A stretch of 64,000 nucleotides of DNA from Galaxea fascicularis. Lineage: Eukaryota; Cnidaria; Anthozoa; Scleractinia; Euphylliidae. This document shows positions 1 through 10,549 of the stretch, one piece after another. How positions within the stretch are numbered: position 1 is the first letter of the stretch; every line of letters begins with the position of its first letter. The stretch is from contig OX419335.1 of the NCBI GenBank assembly GCA_948470475.1, forward strand, positions 30,468,262-30,532,261, in the 5' to 3' direction. The notes under the pieces were generated by a model. That model made no database searches. It had not been told where the DNA came from and saw only the letters and a program-made list of their open reading frames with translations. The position numbers and the translations under genes are program-made.

Positions 1-59
1 CGCCGCTAAATCGACGAACAAACAACAACAATCGAGAAGTGGCATCCAAATCCCATAAG

Positions 60-225
60 ATCGCTCTCCCTGAGAACTAAATTCCAAAGCAAATGACGTC
101 CATGACTTGAAACACTGTTCTCCCTGAGAACCAAATTAAAACGGCGATCCAAAACGTCGCTCACGAATCCAGAGAAAGTCAAATTGTTCCAATAAATTCA
201 CGTTGCGTTCTCCCTGAGAACCACA
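60..225. repeat. degenerate repeat around the core tctccctgagaac
   Basis: The core ctccctgagaac recurs near 66, 120 and 210, each followed by an A-rich stretch with 'aaat' or 'agaacc'. Spacing is irregular (about 55 and 90 bp), so this is not a simple satellite. Nature unknown. Confidence 0.4.
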
Positions 226-355
226 GAACCAAACGCTTCGTCGCTCGCAAACTTGTCAGACAGCAGTATTTTTGACTGTTAGTTCCCCAATGAACTAGGC
301 AATCCTAAATTTGAATTATTTTTTTTTGCACTTCAAGAACTGTACATTAAACTTC

Positions 356-393
356 ACATCAAATTGTACATCAAATTGTACATCAAATTGTAC
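356..393. repeat. 12-bp tandem repeat (acatcaaattgt)x3
   Basis: Three exact copies of acatcaaattgt at 356-391 with the start of a fourth, preceded by a degenerate copy (acattaaacttc). Confidence 0.85.
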
Positions 394-496
394 TGTTGGA
401 TGCGACAACTTCCAAAAAAACTACAAACGCACGTGTAATTCCCCTGGGGAATCACATGGTAAACAGAAACCGGAAATGGTAGCCACAGTGGAGGCA

Positions 497-790
497 GGAT
501 GGCCAAGTGGTTAAGGCGCTGGATTTCAATGCGGAGACCTGGGTTCAAATCTCGCTCTGGCCACTAGCTGGTGTTGTTCTGGGTAAGTGCCTGGTTCAAC
601 TCCTCGGTCATAGTTATAAATAGCCAACTGGTTTGCCTCCCGCCGGTTGGGTTTCTTATCATTAGCCAGGAGCCCATATTTATGAGCTCCTGCATTAGCT
701 TAGAGAGGGCCATTTTGTAAACTACTGAGTCATCAGTAATTGGTGTTACCCTCGTTAAATAAAGTGTTATCATAATTATTTTTTTATTTG
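497..790 (+). mobile_element. tRNA-derived SINE
   Basis: Pol III A box (tggccaagtggttaaggcg) and B box (gggttcaaatc) spaced as in a class II (Leu/Ser-type) tRNA, followed by a non-tRNA body and a tail ending gttaaataaagtgttatc plus an AT-rich run. The body makes it a SINE rather than a tRNA gene; the acceptor stem is only partly paired. Confidence 0.75.
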
Positions 791-1560
791 TCCGTGGAAA
801 TGGCCAAACGGAGCGCCGTAGGCATGATATGCTCCCCCAGGAAATTTTGAAAAATTATGTTGTCTGAAACTGCTTTTCGTGCGTTTTGAGGGCAGTATGA
901 TATGGAAACAGGCAGCTGAAAGCAAACCTAAAAACGTGAATATAACTCAAATTTTTCAAGTTCAAAATGTTTTTTTCGCTAAGAAGTAGAATAATAATGT
1001 TGGGAATAATGTCACTATTTAGGAGGAACAAAAATAGAAACAAAGTTGCAAATTCGAATTATTCCGAATTCTAATTAATTCTCTTGTGTGACACTATTTC
1101 GTAAAGTAGATCGTGGTCAACAGCAGGTTGGCTGTTGATCATCACGATCTTTTAGGAGTGTCCCAAGCTCAAACCTCCTTGGGTGCTTCTTAGCGAACAC
1201 ATCCAGTGGATGTGCATAAGGGCCAGTGAGGAGAGCCTCTCTTGTGTCATGCTGCCTCTGTTGGTCAGCCGAAAGAAGGACCTCCGCAGTCTGTGGGGGA
1301 AGGGAGGAAAAGAGGAAGGGTGCGGGCGCACCCATTGCATCCCCCTCCCTACAGGCCTGTAGCTTTCGTCCGGAATTATACATGGATGAAGAAGTCTGTG
1401 TACTTTCTTGCCTGTTTTACGCGTCGTGGATTGTCTCATCGAAAATCAGCGTCAACATTTCTGTTGCAAGCTGATTTACAACAGTAGTCGGTGAATTATG
1501 GTGATTCATACGTGGGGTTTTCAAACGGAAATCGTTTTGAGCGTTTCTTACGACTACAAG
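791..1560. other. no recognisable gene or repeat
   Basis: AT-rich sequence with only short overlapping ORFs on both strands that lack any domain-like pattern. Nothing supported. Confidence 0.5.
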
Positions 1561-1742
1561 CATTACATCAGTTGATGTTTACAAATGAGACTCGTCGCCT
1601 ATTGTGGATTCTATGACTTTGTAATTTTGATCAGCCCATACAATTCGAAAAGCTTTGTCCGTTTTAGCTGCGAAGAAATGAATCTGTCGATGGTGACAGT
1701 ATCTTTGAGCCCCGAAGGTGGAGTTGTATTTGCAGCTTTGTT

Positions 1743-2204
1743 TCATGTCACGAGAAGATGTTCGAGGGATTCCTCCATCACACCACAAAAGGAACAGGCT
1801 GACGAATCTGTTTTACCTATTTTCTTTAGAAAAGTATTTGTCACTAGATACCTATTCAGACTCTTATATTGAAATTCTCGTGTTTTTGTGTCCAAAGCGA
1901 CTTTAAAGGGCAAACTGTAAATTTCGTTCCACTGATTCCAACAGACATCATTAAGGCTTTCATTACACTTCACTTGAGCTGTCGGTTGAGCCACAAGTCC
2001 AGAAATTAATTCCCAATGGACCCTTTTAGAGGTCACCTCAGTTATCAAGACGTTCTGGTTATTTAAGACAAGTTGAATGTGGTCCTGAAGGACAAAAGAA
2101 ATTTTGTCTACGTAGCCATTCGTTTTAAGGAATTGTCGCCACGGTGAAGGGATAGCCTCTATTAAGGACATCAGATCAAGGACGTCTATTGGGGAAAAGT
2201 CCAA
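1743..2204 (-). pseudogene. LINE ORF2 C-terminal fragment with zf-RVT-like domain
   Basis: 153 codons. WNQWNEIYSLPFKVALDTKT then a CSFC...H zinc-binding pattern (ACSFCGVMEESLEHLL), the usual end of L1-type ORF2 proteins. Open, but detached from the RT by frameshifts. Confidence 0.75.
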
Positions 2205-2668
2205 CTAACGCAAATTGCCTTGAAAGATAAATTGATTATTTTCTGTGACCAAATCACCTATTCTGAATAATCCTTTACAAACCAAACTTTGATTGAACAC
2301 AGATTTACGATTAATGCAAATGAATTTGTTGTCCAGATACCAGTGGTTTCTTCGTGTGATAGCTCCGGAACACTATTACATGTGGATGCGGAGCATTGCT
2401 CAAAACACTCAAAACATTCTCTGTAGAACTTTGGAAGATTAATCGGAAGCTTTTTGACATCAAAATTACAGCATAGAATGAACTTATTCCCAACCGTTTT
2501 CAGATAGTGTAATAAAATAGTAGTCCAATGGCAAGGTTCATTTTCCACAAGTCTCTTGCAAAACAATATTCTTTGAGTCTTGATTATAGATTCCAGGTCC
2601 GGAGCTTTTAGCCCCCCATCTTTTGTATCACTGATTAGGGATACACGTTTTATTTTGTCTTTACCTTT

Positions 2669-2883
2669 TCATATAAAATCAAAAAATATGATATTGGCTT
2701 TAGTGATAACTTCCTTATCTATACAAATTGAACCAGCACGATGCATTAACATTGAGATCACGAAGGTTTTAACAATCTGAATTCTTCCAATGATTGTCAG
2801 GTTCTTCCACGTCCAAAGCTGTAGTTTTGTTTTGATAGCGTCCATTATTCCTTTAAAGTTTAATTTGTTTCTCAGACGGCGGT
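2669..2883 (-). pseudogene. LINE ORF2 post-RT (thumb) fragment
   Basis: Contains NKLNFKGIMDAIKTKLQLW and WKNLTIIGRIQIVKTF, the 'LxxWxxRxLTxxGRIxIxK' pattern just after the polymerase domain of L1-like RTs. Continues the frame that stops at the SINE junction at 3309. Confidence 0.8.
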
Positions 2884-2896
2884 TATAAGAGAAATA

Positions 2897-3295
2897 CGTA
2901 CAAATGGTGGAACAGAGAATTAACTCTTTAAGTGTAATTAAGTGTAAATTAAGGTGCCAAGAGAAACCCATGAAAAACCCACTGGGCGTTAGCCCTGTAC
3001 TGGTAAAGGGTATCAGGGAACCACATGAGGCAAAGAAATTCTTATGACCTCGGTGGAATCGAACCCACGGCCTCCGGATTAGATCTAACGTTGCTCTGCC
3101 GACTAAACTACGAGGTCGGACAGAGAAAGTCGCGCGGGGACGATTAAGGTGGTGAATCGTGGCGAAGATAAAGTAAGGGTACATATATATGTTGTGCCGC
3201 TTAGCACTATAAACACGTACAAATGGTGGAACAGAGCATTAACTCTGAAGTGTAAATTAATACATAATATATATACACATATATAAACATACATA
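2897..3295 (-). mobile_element. tRNA-derived SINE (family A, copy 1) with 13-bp TSD
   Basis: tRNA-like head on the minus strand (3119-3050: gacctcgtagtttagtcgg ... gtgggttcgattccaccgag). Flanked by tataagagaaata at 2884-2896 and 3296-3308. Both ends carry a related segment of about 45 bp (gttccaccatttgtacg with the ttcagagttaat motif). Removing element and one TSD restores the L1 RT frame. Confidence 0.85.
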
Positions 3296-3308
3296 TATAA
3301 GAGAAATA

Positions 3309-4179
3309 GGCTTCCTTGATCTCAATATTGATAAAACTTTGATGTTGGGCTGGGGTCACGCACTTATTTCCCAAGATCAACACTTTTGTTTTGGCCAAAT
3401 TAATACTAAGACCTGCGCAATTTCCGAACTTTAAAGTGACATCTAAAAAGTATTTGAGAGATCTATCGTTTCGCAGGAAAGCAGTGATATCTTCTGCAAA
3501 AATCTCAATTTTGATTTCTACTCCATCAACGACGATTCCTTGAAACTTCAAGAACAATAATAAACAAATACAGAGAAAGTGGATCTCCTTGTCTCACACC
3601 TCTTTGTATCTCAAAAGGTCAAGTAGATAAACCATTATTCAGAACACTGCTTGTAATATTTTGATAAAAAGTACGTAATCACTGGATGAACGAAGGGCCA
3701 AAATTAAAAACAGTTAGTGTACTAAACAAAAAATTCCTATTTACAGAATCAAAAGCTTTCTGGAAGTCACTGCTAACATCTTACCATTGATTCCATATCT
3801 TTCTGTATATTCAAGTATATCACCAGTCGTCCTTACTGCATCGTTAATTGTTCTACCTTTGACGTACGCATGCGGATTATGGTGAATTATTTTAGGTAGG
3901 ACCGCCTGCAGTGCTAGTCTCAAGGCAATAGTTTTAGATCCAATCTTGACATCTACATTGATCAAAGAAAATGGTCTCCAATTCGAAATTTTCTATTAAA
4001 GTTATTATTGTTTGTTTTTGTGAGTTAGATAATTCACCATGATCAAATGAGTAATTGAAATTATCGACAAGGCGTTCGCCGAGACTTTCCCAAACCGCAG
4101 TATAAAACTCGACGGTAAGGCCATCACTGGCGGGGGATTTATTGCGGAGTTTTAAAAAGATCGTAGACTGTGAGAGCAT
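3309..4179 (-). pseudogene. LINE reverse transcriptase fragment, broken
   Basis: Blocks in order on the minus strand: SPASDGLTVEFYTAVWESLG (the SPGxDGxxxEFY motif), RLALQAVLPKIIHHNPHAYV with GRTINDAVR, and IEIFAEDITAFL, a form of the catalytic F/YADD box in which the first Asp is Glu. Several stops and frameshifts separate them. Confidence 0.8.
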
Positions 4180-4377
4180 TCTGTAAGCGTCAGTCTCCCC
4201 TCACTCCCAGAAACATCTCCGCTAGATAACTGAGGGAATCTTTGAGTCGTCAGAATGAATTAAAAACATCGTCTGGCTCTTTTAGATTGTCCCTCTTATG
4301 AAGACCAGAATAAAAATCTTCCACTTTCTTCATAATTCTTTTGGGGTCAGAAGAAAGGAATTCAAACCGTCTTTGGT

Positions 4378-5150
4378 CTATACTTTGCGGATAGAACTCT
4401 TGGATTTTTTATGGGTTTCAAGGTTTAAAAAAAACTTCTGATTACTTTTTTCTCCTTGCTCGTACCAATTGGCTCTAGAACGTATTATCGGCGCTCCCCT
4501 TGGTAAATGCTCATAAAACAATTCATACTCACTTCGACGAATTTCCAGTTTTTCTGTATTTTCAGGGGAGGGGTGCCTGCTGCAATCGTCCTCACACTGT
4601 TTTAACGGGTCTTCTATTGTTTTCAATCTTTGTCTTCTTGCATTAGCTTTTACTTTACTAAACTTAATCGACTCTTGCCTTATTCGATATTTGATTAAAT
4701 CCCAAAGAACTCTCTTGTCATTAACTTCTATAAACTCCTCGCGCCACACTGGCACACTTTCAGTTATAAGCTTGTAAAAATCGGGATCATCTAATAAACT
4801 CGCATTAAATTTCAAATATGATGGACCATGCCTTTGTTCTTCTATACTATTAAAATGAAGTACGATAGCCGAATGGTCTGAGTTTATGGAGGATATTATA
4901 TCGACACCTTCTACCTCTCCTGGCACGAGTCAGTCAACAGCCAATAATCTAATCTACGTTGAATAAAAGGATTCTTCTGTCTCCAGGAAAAGCGTTTGCA
5001 TTCTGGGTTTCTAAAACGCCATATATCCATTCAAAATTTAAACAAATATCTTGAATGTGCTTTTTTACAGAATCTTTCTTTGTGGGGTTACCCCCGGAGA
5101 AGTCCCAACCAGGATCGAGAGTTACATTGAAATCTCCGCCAAGTATTGCT
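4378..5150 (-). pseudogene. LINE endonuclease C-terminal half and linker
   Basis: GGDFNVTLDPGWDF near 5140-5098 and INSDHSAIVLHF (SDH motif of apurinic-type endonucleases), then a charged linker up to RANWYEQGEKSNQKFF, the conserved segment before the RT. A stop lies near 4930. The N-terminal half of the endonuclease is deleted. Confidence 0.78.
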
Positions 5151-5768
5151 TATACCGTATGCAAAATAAACCGTGTAACAAGGATTTTAAATACTTAAAA
5201 ATACCATCAACATAAAGCTTATCAGGTTCTCGCTTATCAAAAAACGCCACTTTGCCTTCCTCTCTTGCTTGTTTCAATTTTGGCCACAATTTCTTCCTCC
5301 TGTCTCGTATTTCTTTCGGAAAATCCGCGTACGCTTTCACATCTGATTCATCTTCCTGGGGCCCGGTTGTTCGAAAGCGGATTAACATAATCCAGGATTA
5401 GCGTAAACTTTGGTTGCAGTTTTTAACTATTGGATGAAAGTTGTTTTCGCTGCCTTTTGTTTTTTAGGATTGACTTCCCCTAATCTAAAATTTTGCATAA
5501 TATCGGCATTGAACAACATTTGGGGACAGAGAAATAAGCTCCATGATTAATTTTTAATCCTGTATTAGCATTAATCGGCTTTCGAACAACCGGGCTGCTG
5601 ATCTCTTACATTCCTAAAAACAAGCTCGCGCTTCAGGAATCTAAGAAAACGTACGATTATTAGCCTTAACTGGCCTGTCTTCTTTTTCCCTAGTCTATGG
5701 ACGCGCTGAAACTCTGTATTCCTTGCATCATCTAACTCTAATTCGTTCTCCAGAAACTTGTACACCAC
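5150..5768 (-). pseudogene. LINE ORF1p RNA-binding and C-terminal domains, split by a MITE
   Basis: VVYKFLENELELDDARNTEF plus QRVHRLGKKKTGQLRLIIVR (RRM-like part of L1 ORF1p), then ADFPKEIRDRRKKLWPKLKQ (C-terminal domain). The two halves join in frame when the 239-bp MITE and one CTG are removed. Confidence 0.82.
5359..5597. mobile_element. PIF/Harbinger-like MITE in LINE ORF1 (CTG target duplication)
   Basis: 239 bp with terminal inverted repeats around gcccggttgttcgaaagc (5361-5378) and its complement (5579-5596), extending inward with mismatches. Flanked by CTG at 5356-5358 and 5598-5600. Three-base CWG/TWA target duplications are known for PIF/Harbinger elements; the superfamily call is inference. 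Confidence 0.75.
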
Positions 5769-5889
5769 TTCACATGTATTCTCGCTACCCTGACCTTCTT
5801 CGGGGAGACCGTAGCCTGTTCCAGAGCCTGGAACAGCCTAGGGAGACCGAAGAGGCGTAGGTTTTCTCTCCTGCTCTAGACCTCCTGGT

Positions 5890-6575
5890 AAAGAGTTTGG
5901 TCTTCCAAGCCTTTGATCTTGTCCGAGGTTTGATTCTCTCTTCTTTTTATTTCCTCGATGTCTACAAATCTCATGCAATCCTGTTTTTTGTTTCTTCTCG
6001 TTTCCTTCCTTTGGACATGCTTTACTTTAAATCAGTTGCCATCTTGATGCAGGACATAACCAATAACTTGTCACCTCCTAACATATCTAACTTATTTATC
6101 TACCAAGCTAATATTCATTCCTATGAGACAAGATCATCTTCAAGAGGCGACTATTTTGTCAAAAGTTCAAGATATGATATACAAAAAAAGGCATTCTTGT
6201 GAAGTGCGCCGGCTATCAAAATACAATTTTAAAAGTAAAATTCAAGATCTTCTCCTCCAGAGACTCTCAAAATACGATGATTATATTGATTTGTCTAATT
6301 TAATAGCAAAACTATAAGACCTTAGCTTGTTCTGTTCTCTTACCATATCTTAAATGTTCTGTTCTTTTACCATATCTTAAGTCATTGATGTATTTGTTAT
6401 TTGTCCAGAATTTTGAATCTCTAGCTCTGTCAATCTTTTATTTATTTTATAACATATGTATTTAACACTGCTCGCCTCGACTAGCTTTTGCTAACTGCGG
6501 GCAGTGCTTATCTCTGTAATACTATCCTACAAATAAATAAATAAACTTGAATTAGTAGTAGTAGTAGTAGAATAG
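5890..6575 (+). mobile_element. 3' fragment of a CR1/Jockey-type LINE (family B)
   Basis: Encodes the C-terminal region of a non-LTR RT (IHSYETRSSSRGDYFVKSSR, then ..YDDYIDLSNLIAKL), a short 3'UTR and a tagtagtag tail at about 6556-6571. The same family is present on the minus strand at 47636-48190 and 52985-54220. Upstream boundary uncertain. Confidence 0.75.
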
Positions 6576-6589
6576 ATGTCTTTATTTGT

Positions 6590-7005
6590 AAACGTCAATC
6601 CCGCTTCTATCTCCTGTATTGTTCCTTTCATCTTCTTAGCTTTTTCATTAAAGAATACTTCATATTCGTCTGAATCTTGTTTATCGCATTCTTCAGGCTG
6701 GAAATCTTAGCGAGAGCACCTTCCATCGATTGTAGTTTCGTCTCCATACGTTCAAGTCTGTCCAGGATTTGTTGGAGCTGTTGACCAATCTTTTCAGTCA
6801 CCGTCAAGGCTTCCAGAACTTGATCGTCAATATCATCAGGTGGTCTTCCGTTTATATCGTTCTCAAGGAGCGTTGTACTAAAACTTGAGATAAAATCGAG
6901 GAGACAGCTTTTCCAAATATTAACCCACTAGGTATTCAAACTTTCCTAAATTTCAGTCAAATTACTACGAGTCTCTATCAAAAAACGGGCCGTTTCGTCC
7001 TCCAT
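6590..7005 (-). pseudogene. LINE ORF1p N-terminus and coiled coil
   Basis: Minus strand: MEDETARFLIETRSNL near 7003, later GRPPDDIDDQVLEALTVTEK and a heptad-rich stretch LQQILDRLERMETKLQSMEG, typical of the ORF1p trimerisation coiled coil. Contains frameshifts. Confidence 0.65.
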
Positions 7006-7212
7006 AGATTCTCTCACTTGTTTCAGGTTAAAAGATAAGTTTTTTTCAAAACTCCTTTTGAAAGTCTCCACAATTTACCCAAACATCATGTCAGGAGGCA
7101 CTCCTAATGTCCCAGGAGCTGAATGTGTTATTGCAGAAAGGGGCCACACAAAAGACCTTTTTTTACCATAGACGGTTTTTACAGCCGCCCGTTTTGTTGT
7201 ACTCAAAAAGGG

Positions 7213-8690
7213 AGAATCTATAAGTCCGGTGATAGACTTAAGTTCTCTGAACAAGTTCACCGTGAACGAGCATTTCTAGATGCAGAACATCAGTTACCTA
7301 AAGAGGTTACTTTTACGAGGAGATTTTATGACAAGTAAAGACTTAAAGGATGCTTACCTTTCTGTTCCTGTTAATGAGTATTCCCGAAAGTTTCTTTGCT
7401 TCATTTGGAAGGGCACGTGTTACCGGGACTGTGTTCAGCCCCCAAGGCTTTCACAAAGGTTTTAAAAGCTGCTGCTGCATTCCTGGAGTCCATTCGAATC
7501 CTAATTTAACTGGACGACTTTCTTCTCTTGGCTGCAACAATAGAGAAAGCTGTGAAAAATACTCAGCTGCTAGTGACTTTCCATTCGCTAGGTTTTACAA
7601 TAAACCTGTAGAAGTCGTTACCAATTCCAACTCAAGTGAAAGCCTTCCTGGGTTTCAAAATAAACTCATTGTGCATGATGATATCACTCCCGACAGAAAA
7701 AGCCAACAAGATTCTAGGATGCTGTTGCCGTTTTATCGCTTCTCCAAATATCACATTGTAAAACCTAGCAAGTTTAATTCGTCTTTTAGAGTCCTCGAGA
7801 CAAGCCATTTGGCGAGCTCCATTCCACTTTCACCACTTGCAGTCAGATCTGATAAGGGGTCTACGAATGAACCAGGAGCTTGACAACGGTTTGATTGTTC
7901 TGTCACCGAGTGTCAGAGAAGGTCTCGCTCGGTGGTTGAAACACACCCTCAGTGCAAACGGCAAATCTCACGCAACCGTATCTCTGCGTCTAGACAACAC
8001 GACCGCCATCGCTTATATTAACAACAAAGTGGGTGCACGCGTCTCCCAAATTTTAACGCTGGCCTTAGAGGTGTGGGATTGGTGCCAGACAAGAGATATC
8101 TTCTTGATAGCTTCTCACATTCTAGGAAGAGAGAACGTCTTTGCGTACAAGGACTCGAGAGTATTCAAGGACATGAGCAACTGGAGGTTAGACCTAACAA
8201 TTATTCAGCCTTTTCTACTGAATCGTCAGACCGATCTCTTTGCGAGTTGTCTAATCAACCAACTTGAGGATTGCATCAGTTGGAGACCCAACCTGGGAGC
8301 CATCCACACAGTCGCCTTTACGATAAACTGGGCGCCTCTACGGGGCTACGCCTTCCCTCCCTTCAATCTAATGTCTAAGACTCTCGAGAAGGTAACCATC
8401 GACAAAACGGAACTAATTGTAGTCGTTCCAGTTTGTCAAGCCCAGCCCTGGTGGCCTGTTCTTTTGAGACTTCTGTTATCTCAGCCAGTGTTGCTTCCGA
8501 ACAGTCCAACCCTCTTAACGGACCCCACCAATCTGAACAGCGTCCATCCAATGTATCCTCGCCTTCACTTGGCCGTGTTTCACATCTCTACCAACGTTTC
8601 CAAGCTGATGGCATTCCAACAAACGTTGTCGATCTACTCATCGCAGTAACTCGTACTTCTTTCCACACACAAAACCCACGAGTCTAGTTG
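7213..8690 (+). pseudogene. DIRS-like RT / RNase H / recombinase N-terminus, frameshifted
   Basis: RT motifs lie in different frames around 7225-7430. The longest open part (7837-8649) carries RNase H with SLRLDNTTAIAYINN and runs into the linker QPWWPVLL. The last segment (STHKTHESSWN, ending 8691) is the start of the recombinase core and stops where the LINE enters. Confidence 0.78.
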
Positions 8691-8696
8691 GAACCA

Positions 8697-9444
8697 ACTA
8701 CTGAGATCATGGCTTGGATCGTGGTTTGACAGCAACTTAAGCATAGCTGATCATACAAACAAAGCTTGTAATGCGGGATTTTATCACTTGCATAACTTGA
8801 GACGCATTAAGAAATATCTATTGAGGGATTCTTTAATTACTTTGGTTCACGCTCTTATAACCAGCCGTCTTGACTATTTTTATTTTAATGGTTCATTGTT
8901 TGGCTTACCAAAGGCGCAGATCGCTAAATTACAGCGTGTTCAAAATGCAGCAGCAAGACGTATTCTTAGCATCGGAAAGTTTTCACACATTACACCGGTG
9001 CTTTACGAGCTGCACTGGCTGCCGGTTTCTTTGCATATTGATTATAAGATTTTACTTTTGACTTTTAAATGTATTTATGGCCTAGCGCCAACTTATCTTA
9101 GTGATCTTATTTGCATTTATAAAATCGAATTCATTAGGTCTACTGGTAAGCTCTTATTGGACCATCCTAAGGGAAAGATGCTTACAACATTGGGAGCAAG
9201 ATCATTTTCAGCAGCAGCTCCGAAACTCTGGTATGGCCTACCTGTGGAGCTTCGTCAAACAACATCACTTGACAGTTTTAAATCTCTACTTAAAACTTAT
9301 CTTTTTAAGAAGTACTTTTATAATTTATAGCTTTATTTTATTTTCACGGTAATTCTTAAATATATGATTCTAAAGCGCTATTGATCTGAATATGTAAATA
9401 CGCGCTATATAAATTAGTAAATTAATATTAATATTATTATTATT
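8697..9444 (+). mobile_element. 5'-truncated L2/CR1-like LINE inserted in the DIRS element
   Basis: Open from 8698 to 9330 (about 210 codons): LGSWFDSNLSIADH, LHWLPVSLHIDYKILLLTFK, LGARSFSAAAPKLWYGLP, the C-terminal region of L2/CR1 RT proteins. The 3'UTR ends in an (att)n run. Flanked by AACCA at 8692-8696 and 9445-9449. Lack of internal stops suggests it is younger than its host element. Confidence 0.88.
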
Positions 9445-9870
9445 AACCATTGGTGCTGCTGGTGTTCTAGACGGCAAATTGATCCCCTTTCGTCATCTAT
9501 AAATGACATTCTAATTTTCAAAAACTTAGCATACCGATCACTCAACGTCCTTCGTGCTGCCATTTCGTCAACTCATCCGAAGATGGATGGTTTTTCAGTT
9601 GGTCAGCATCCTTATGTTACTACATGGTTATCCCATCCACCCGTCGCTTCTACAACATTGGGGCGTTGGCTACGAACCTTTATGAGTGCATGCAGGAATA
9701 GACATCATGTCTTTTTAAAGCTCAGTCTGGGCGTGCTGCATCTACGACAGCCAATGCATTGGTCCCGCTGTCGACTATCATGTCAATGACCGACTGGTCT
9801 TCTGCTTCAACTTTCAGAACATTTTACTGAAAGCCTTTGTTTCACTTAGACTTAGCAGAGGTATTATCCT
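9445..9870 (+). pseudogene. DIRS-like tyrosine recombinase C-terminal part
   Basis: Resumes after the LINE with HWCCWCSRRQIDPL, then YRSLNVLRAAISSTHPK, DGFSVGQHPYVTTWL and DWSSASTFRTFY, the last containing the region of the catalytic tyrosine. Broken by frameshifts near 9640 and 9690 and a stop after FRTFY. Confidence 0.75.
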
Positions 9871-10039
9871 CAAAGTAGATGTATTCTCTGTTATGCCCCT
9901 CTTGAGTTGTAATAGATCTTTACATCTATATAGTTAAATGTTTTGTTGTGAGAACCATGACTGTTTTTTATTGCTCATAGTAGCGGCGTTGAAAACTACC
10001 ATTTGTTGTCTCGTATATTTCGAACGGAGTCTGTGAAGT

Positions 10040-10427
10040 ATGATGAGAATTATACTAGGACCGCGATGCGACCTCAAGTAATACTTCAGATGATATGAGC
10101 AGACGAAGTGAGAAATATATGAGCTTCCCACCCTTCACCCCTCCCTTCTATGGGGTGTTTCTTTTGCCTGTCTATTCCATCGCGTCAAAAGCGACCGAAG
10201 CATCATGGGACCACGAGATCTAGGTCCCAAGGCCTTGTGGGTATACCAGGCCCCTCGTTTTGTTTTATGGGGCTTTCACCATTCTATTGGCGATAAAAAG
10301 TGGTTTGAAGTACTAACTGGGAAATTCCTACCATTTGTTGTCTTATATAATTATTTCTCACTTCGTCTGTTCATATAATCTGAATTATAACTTCAGGCCG
10401 CTTCGCAGCCTTAGTATAATTCTCATT
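10040..10427. repeat. inverted repeat pair at the right end of the DIRS-like element
   Basis: The segment 10042-10124 (atgagaattatacta ... cagacgaagtgagaaat) reappears inverted at about 10345-10425 with scattered mismatches, loop about 220 bp. Both copies sit next to accatttgttgtct. Fits the terminal/internal complementary repeats of DIRS elements. Confidence 0.65.
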
Positions 10428-10549
10428 TGTGTATAATTCTTATTTTGGTCTCATTTTTGTCGGGGGGGGGATGGGGGGCGGGGGAGGGGAGGGACAATGG
10501 AGGCAGGGGAAGATGGAGCCACCGGCAGATTTTATTTCCGGTTCGCGCG

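Larger units (their letters stand above)
1740..7005 (-). mobile_element. L1-like (Tx1-type) LINE, antisense, decayed and interrupted
   Basis: Read on the minus strand from 7005 down: an ORF1 coiled-coil segment, ORF1 RNA-binding and C-terminal domains, the second half of an endonuclease (GGDFNVTLDPGWDF near 5140-5098), reverse transcriptase blocks and a C-terminal zf-RVT. Frameshifts, stops and an internal deletion (ORF1 C-terminus abuts mid-endonuclease near 5150) make it dead. It is interrupted by a SINE (2897-3295), a MITE (5359-5597) and a + strand LINE tail (about 5890-6575). Confidence 0.85.
7100..10430 (+). mobile_element. DIRS-like tyrosine-recombinase retrotransposon, decayed
   Basis: In order on the + strand: RT (PVIDLSSLNKFTV near 7225, MTSKDLKDAYLSVPV near 7328), RNase H (SLRLDNTTAIAYINNKVG near 7981), a downstream PW.PVL motif, and a tyrosine recombinase C-terminus after 9445 (RRQIDPLSSSIND; MSMTDWSSASTFRTFY near 9780). 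Several frameshifts. Split by an L2-like LINE. Ends in a pair of inverted repeats (10042-10124 and 10345-10425), as DIRS elements do. Left end not located. Confidence 0.82.

Noticed and set aside
356..391. CRISPR-like array
   Set aside because: Three contiguous 12-bp units with no spacers; simple tandem repeat in eukaryotic DNA.
497..570. Functional tRNA-Leu/Ser gene
   Set aside because: Acceptor stem pairing is poor and a SINE body follows; it is a SINE head.
1117..1487. Overlapping ORFs of 80-95 codons on both strands
   Set aside because: No domain pattern, mutually overlapping, no splice or codon support.
3050..3119. tRNA gene on the minus strand
   Set aside because: The same tRNA-like sequence with the same flanks recurs at 48771-48845 and is bounded by target duplications; it is part of a SINE.
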